This document shows, piece by piece, positions 61,812-64,000 of a stretch of DNA of 64,000 nt. The stretch covers positions 124,001-188,000 of the forward strand of contig NZ_WXTX01000004.1 of assembly GCF_009848685.1 (NCBI RefSeq). Reading direction: 5' to 3'. Position 1 is the first letter of the stretch, and each line of letters starts with the position of its first letter. The stretch is from Andreprevotia sp. IGB-42. Lineage in GTDB: Bacteria > Pseudomonadota > Gammaproteobacteria > Burkholderiales > Chitinibacteraceae. The position numbers were made by a program, and so were the translations under genes. Below the pieces are notes generated by a model. That model saw only the letters and a program-made list of their open reading frames with translations, made no database searches and was not told the origin of the DNA.

Positions 61812-64000
61812 ATGAACGCACCGCTCAAATCGCCACAGCATCGCGCGTGGCACAACTTTGGCGCCGGAAGATGGCAGCAGCAGATCAATGTCCGCGATTT
61901 CATCCAGCGCAACTACACACCCTATGACGGCGATGCCGGCTTCCTCGCTGACCCCACCGAACGCACGCTATTGCTCTGGGGCAAGCTCTGCACCCTGTTG
62001 CAGCAGGAGCGTGCCGCGCCCGGCGGGGTACTGGATGTGGCTACCGACCGTGGTACGCGCATCACCGCTTTCGGCCCCGGCTATATCGACCGCAGCCTGG
62101 AAAAAATCGTCGGCGTGCAAACCGATGCGCCACTCAGGCGCGCCATCTTTCCCAATACCGGCCTGCGCATGGTGCAGGCCGCATTGCACGAGATAGGCCG
62201 TGATCTGGACCCGGCGATCGAAACCATCTACCAGCATTACCGCAAGGATCACAACAGCGCGGTATTCGATGCCTACAACCCGCTGATCCGTGCCTGCCGC
62301 TCCTCCGGCATCATCACCGGCCTGCCCGATGCCTACGGCCGTGGCCGCATCATCGGTGACTATCGCCGCGTGGCGCTGTACGGGGTGGATGCGCTGGTGG
62401 CCTTCAAGGAAAGCGACAAGGCCGCGACCGACGATCTGGACTTCACCGAGGACGTGCTGCGGCTGCGTGAAGAAATGTCCGAACAGATCCGCGCACTGCA
62501 CGAACTCAAGGCCATGGCGGCCAGCTATGGTTTCGATATCGGCAGCCCCGCCACCACGGCCCAGGAAGCCACGCAGTGGCTGTACTTCGGCTACCTGGCG
62601 GCAGTGAAAGAGCAGAACGGCGCCGCGATGTCGCTGGGCAGGGTATCCACCTTCCTGGATATCTATTTCGAACGAGATCTGGCCGCAGGCGTTTTGGACG
62701 AAACCACCGCGCAGGAGCTGATCGACGATCTGGTGATCAAGCTGCGCATCGTGCGCTTCCTGCGTACCGAGGAATACAACAGCCTGTATTCCGGCGACCC
62801 GACCTGGGTGACCGAAGCCATCGGCGGCATGGGCAAGGACGGCCGTACGCTGGTCAGCAAAACCAGTTTCCGCTTCCTGAACACGCTGTTCAATCTGGGA
62901 GCCGCACCGGAGCCCAATCTCACCGTGCTGTGGTCCAGCGCGCTGCCACGTGGTTTCAAGGATTTCTGTGCCCGGGTCTCGATCGAAACCAGTTCGATCC
63001 AGTATGAATCGGACGATCAGATGCGCCCGCAATGGGGGGACGACTACGGCATTGCCTGCTGCGTTTCGGCCATGGCCATCGGCAAGCAGATGCAGTTTTT
63101 CGGTGCCCGCTGCAACCTGGCCAAGGCCTTGCTGTATGCCATCAATGGCGGCGTGGATGAAAAAACCGGTCAGCGCGTGGTGCCCGGCTTCGAGCCCATC
63201 ACCGGCGACTATCTCGATTTCGATACCGTGGTCACGCGTTTCGAGGCCATGCTGGACTGGCTGGCGCAAACCTATGTGAAGGCACTCAACGCCATCCACT
63301 ACATGCACGACAAATACGCGTACGAGCGCATCGAGATGGCGCTGCACGACCGCGACATCCTGCGCACCATGGCATGCGGCATCGCCGGCTTGTCAGTGGC
63401 GGCCGATTCGCTGTCCGCCATCAAGTACGCCAAGGTAAAGGCTATCCGCAACGAGGCCGGCATCGCCGTCGACTTCGCCATCGACGGCAGCTACCCCGCA
63501 TTCGGCAACAACGACGACCGGGTGGATAACCTGGCGGTGTGGCTGACCGAAACCTTCATGCGCAAGATCCGCCAGCACCCGACCTACCGCAATGCGATGC
63601 CGACCCAATCGGTACTGACCATCACCTCCAATGTGGTGTACGGCAAGAAAACCGGCAATACGCCGGATGGCCGCCGGGATGGCGCACCGTTCGCACCGGG
63701 TGCCAACCCGATGAATGGCCGCGACCAGTCCGGCTTCGTCGCGGCAGGGGCTTCGGTTGCCAAGCTGCCCTACGCGGCGGCGCTGGATGGCATCAGCTGG
63801 ACCGCCTCGGCCACGCCGGATGCCCTCGGCCATACCGGAGCAGACCGCATCGCCAACCTGACCAACTGCCTGGATGGCTTCTGCAATGCCAGCGGCTTCC
63901 ATATCAACGTCAACGTGCTGAACCGCGACACGCTGCTGGACGCCATGGCTCACCCGGAGCAATACCCGCAACTGACCATCCGCGTGTCCGGCTATGCAGT
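61812..64000 (+). CDS. pflB: Pyruvate formate-lyase, truncated by window edge
   Basis: The visible 729 residues of formate C-acetyltransferase, which converts pyruvate and CoA to acetyl-CoA and formate without oxygen. The catalytic cysteine pair is IACCVSAM (C416, C417), and the glycyl-radical site RVSGYAV (G727) lies at the very end of the window. GGGG precedes the ATG. The missing part is about 25-30 residues if it follows the E. coli length. Preceded by yjjPB and a candidate FNR box. Confidence 0.97.
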   Translation, partial: MNAPLKSPQHRAWHNFGAGRWQQQINVRDFIQRNYTPYDGDAGFLADPTERTLLLWGKLCTLLQQERAAPGGVLDVATDRGTRITAFGPGYIDRSLEKIVGVQTDAPLRRAIFPNTGLRMVQAALHEIGRDLDPAIETIYQHYRKDHNSAVFDAYNPLIRACRSSGIITGLPDAYGRGRIIGDYRRVALYGVDALVAFKESDKAATDDLDFTEDVLRLREEMSEQIRALHELKAMAASYGFDIGSPATTAQEATQWLYFGYLAAVKEQNGAAMSLGRVSTFLDIYFERDLAAGVLDETTAQELIDDLVIKLRIVRFLRTEEYNSLYSGDPTWVTEAIGGMGKDGRTLVSKTSFRFLNTLFNLGAAPEPNLTVLWSSALPRGFKDFCARVSIETSSIQYESDDQMRPQWGDDYGIACCVSAMAIGKQMQFFGARCNLAKALLYAINGGVDEKTGQRVVPGFEPITGDYLDFDTVVTRFEAMLDWLAQTYVKALNAIHYMHDKYAYERIEMALHDRDILRTMACGIAGLSVAADSLSAIKYAKVKAIRNEAGIAVDFAIDGSYPAFGNNDDRVDNLAVWLTETFMRKIRQHPTYRNAMPTQSVLTITSNVVYGKKTGNTPDGRRDGAPFAPGANPMNGRDQSGFVAAGASVAKLPYAAALDGISWTASATPDALGHTGADRIANLTNCLDGFCNASGFHINVNVLNRDTLLDAMAHPEQYPQLTIRVSGYA

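Noticed and set aside
1-64000. Prophage, IS element, CRISPR array, tRNA or rRNA
   Set aside because: No transposase or integrase motif, regularly spaced repeats, or recognisable tRNA/rRNA sequence was found on either strand by reading.

Overview
The window is about 64 kb of high-GC, densely coding bacterial DNA with Gram-negative secretion signals, periplasmic binding proteins and one lipoprotein. The gene mix fits a polysaccharide-degrading betaproteobacterium: CBM5/12-bearing chitinase and beta-1,3-glucanases with Pro/Thr linkers, a C-P lyase operon, pyruvate formate-lyase, YjjPB and YqiJK/YjfIJ homologues. Neisseriales/Chitinibacteraceae is a plausible home, but that is inference. I saw no rRNA, tRNA, CRISPR array, insertion sequence or prophage.

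Layout. (1) 1-6715, minus strand: a seven-gene operon of a GntR regulator, an AprA-like FAD protein, an 8-Cys ferredoxin, a taurine/nitrate-type ABC importer and a HEAT-repeat protein cut by the window edge. Its leader is AT-rich and full of palindromes. (2) 7015-10143: LysR regulator, MFS exporter and DkgB-like aldo/keto reductase. (3) 10263-19949: a beta-1,3-glucan utilisation locus with GH16, a CBM-tethered putative zinc peptidase, a LacI regulator, a sugar ABC importer lacking its ATPase, and a CBM56-CBM5/12-GH64 enzyme. LacI-type operators lie in the divergent promoter region and before the GH64 gene. (4) 20189-22229: an orphan family-3 binding protein and a Bcr/CflA exporter.

(5) 22487-35481: a C-P lyase regulon. 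phnGHIJK-VOC-phnL-phnM faces phnF, a second phnM-like gene, a DUF1045 2H phosphodiesterase and phnN, then phnCDE and a PhnZ-like HD oxygenase. A TGTMTAKAYA element recurs at three of its promoters. (6) 35780-46487: an eight-gene operon sitting between two phosphonate clusters, running yjfI-like, PspA-like, unknown, TM/zinc ribbon, yqiJ, flotillin (yqiK), TFIIB-type zinc ribbon and a 1750-aa AAA+ protein. It has its own predicted promoter and terminator and is my best candidate for an under-described system, probably in membrane maintenance or envelope stress. (7) 46662-53766: a second phosphonate operon (phnD-phnC-phnE-Fe-ADH-phnX), a secreted two-PAN-domain phosphodiesterase, and a LysR regulator. 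A 13-bp motif is shared by the phnD and LysR upstream regions.

(8) 53835-58867: a predicted beta-helix lipoprotein, a second secreted solenoid-like protein and a GH18 chitinase. (9) 59252-64000: an AraC regulator, YjjP/YjjB, and pflB truncated by the window edge just after its glycyl-radical motif, with a near-consensus FNR box upstream.

Taken together the cell appears able to degrade beta-1,3-glucan and chitin outside, import the products, scavenge phosphorus from phosphonates by C-P lyase and hydrolytic routes (possibly also an oxidative one), and ferment anaerobically.
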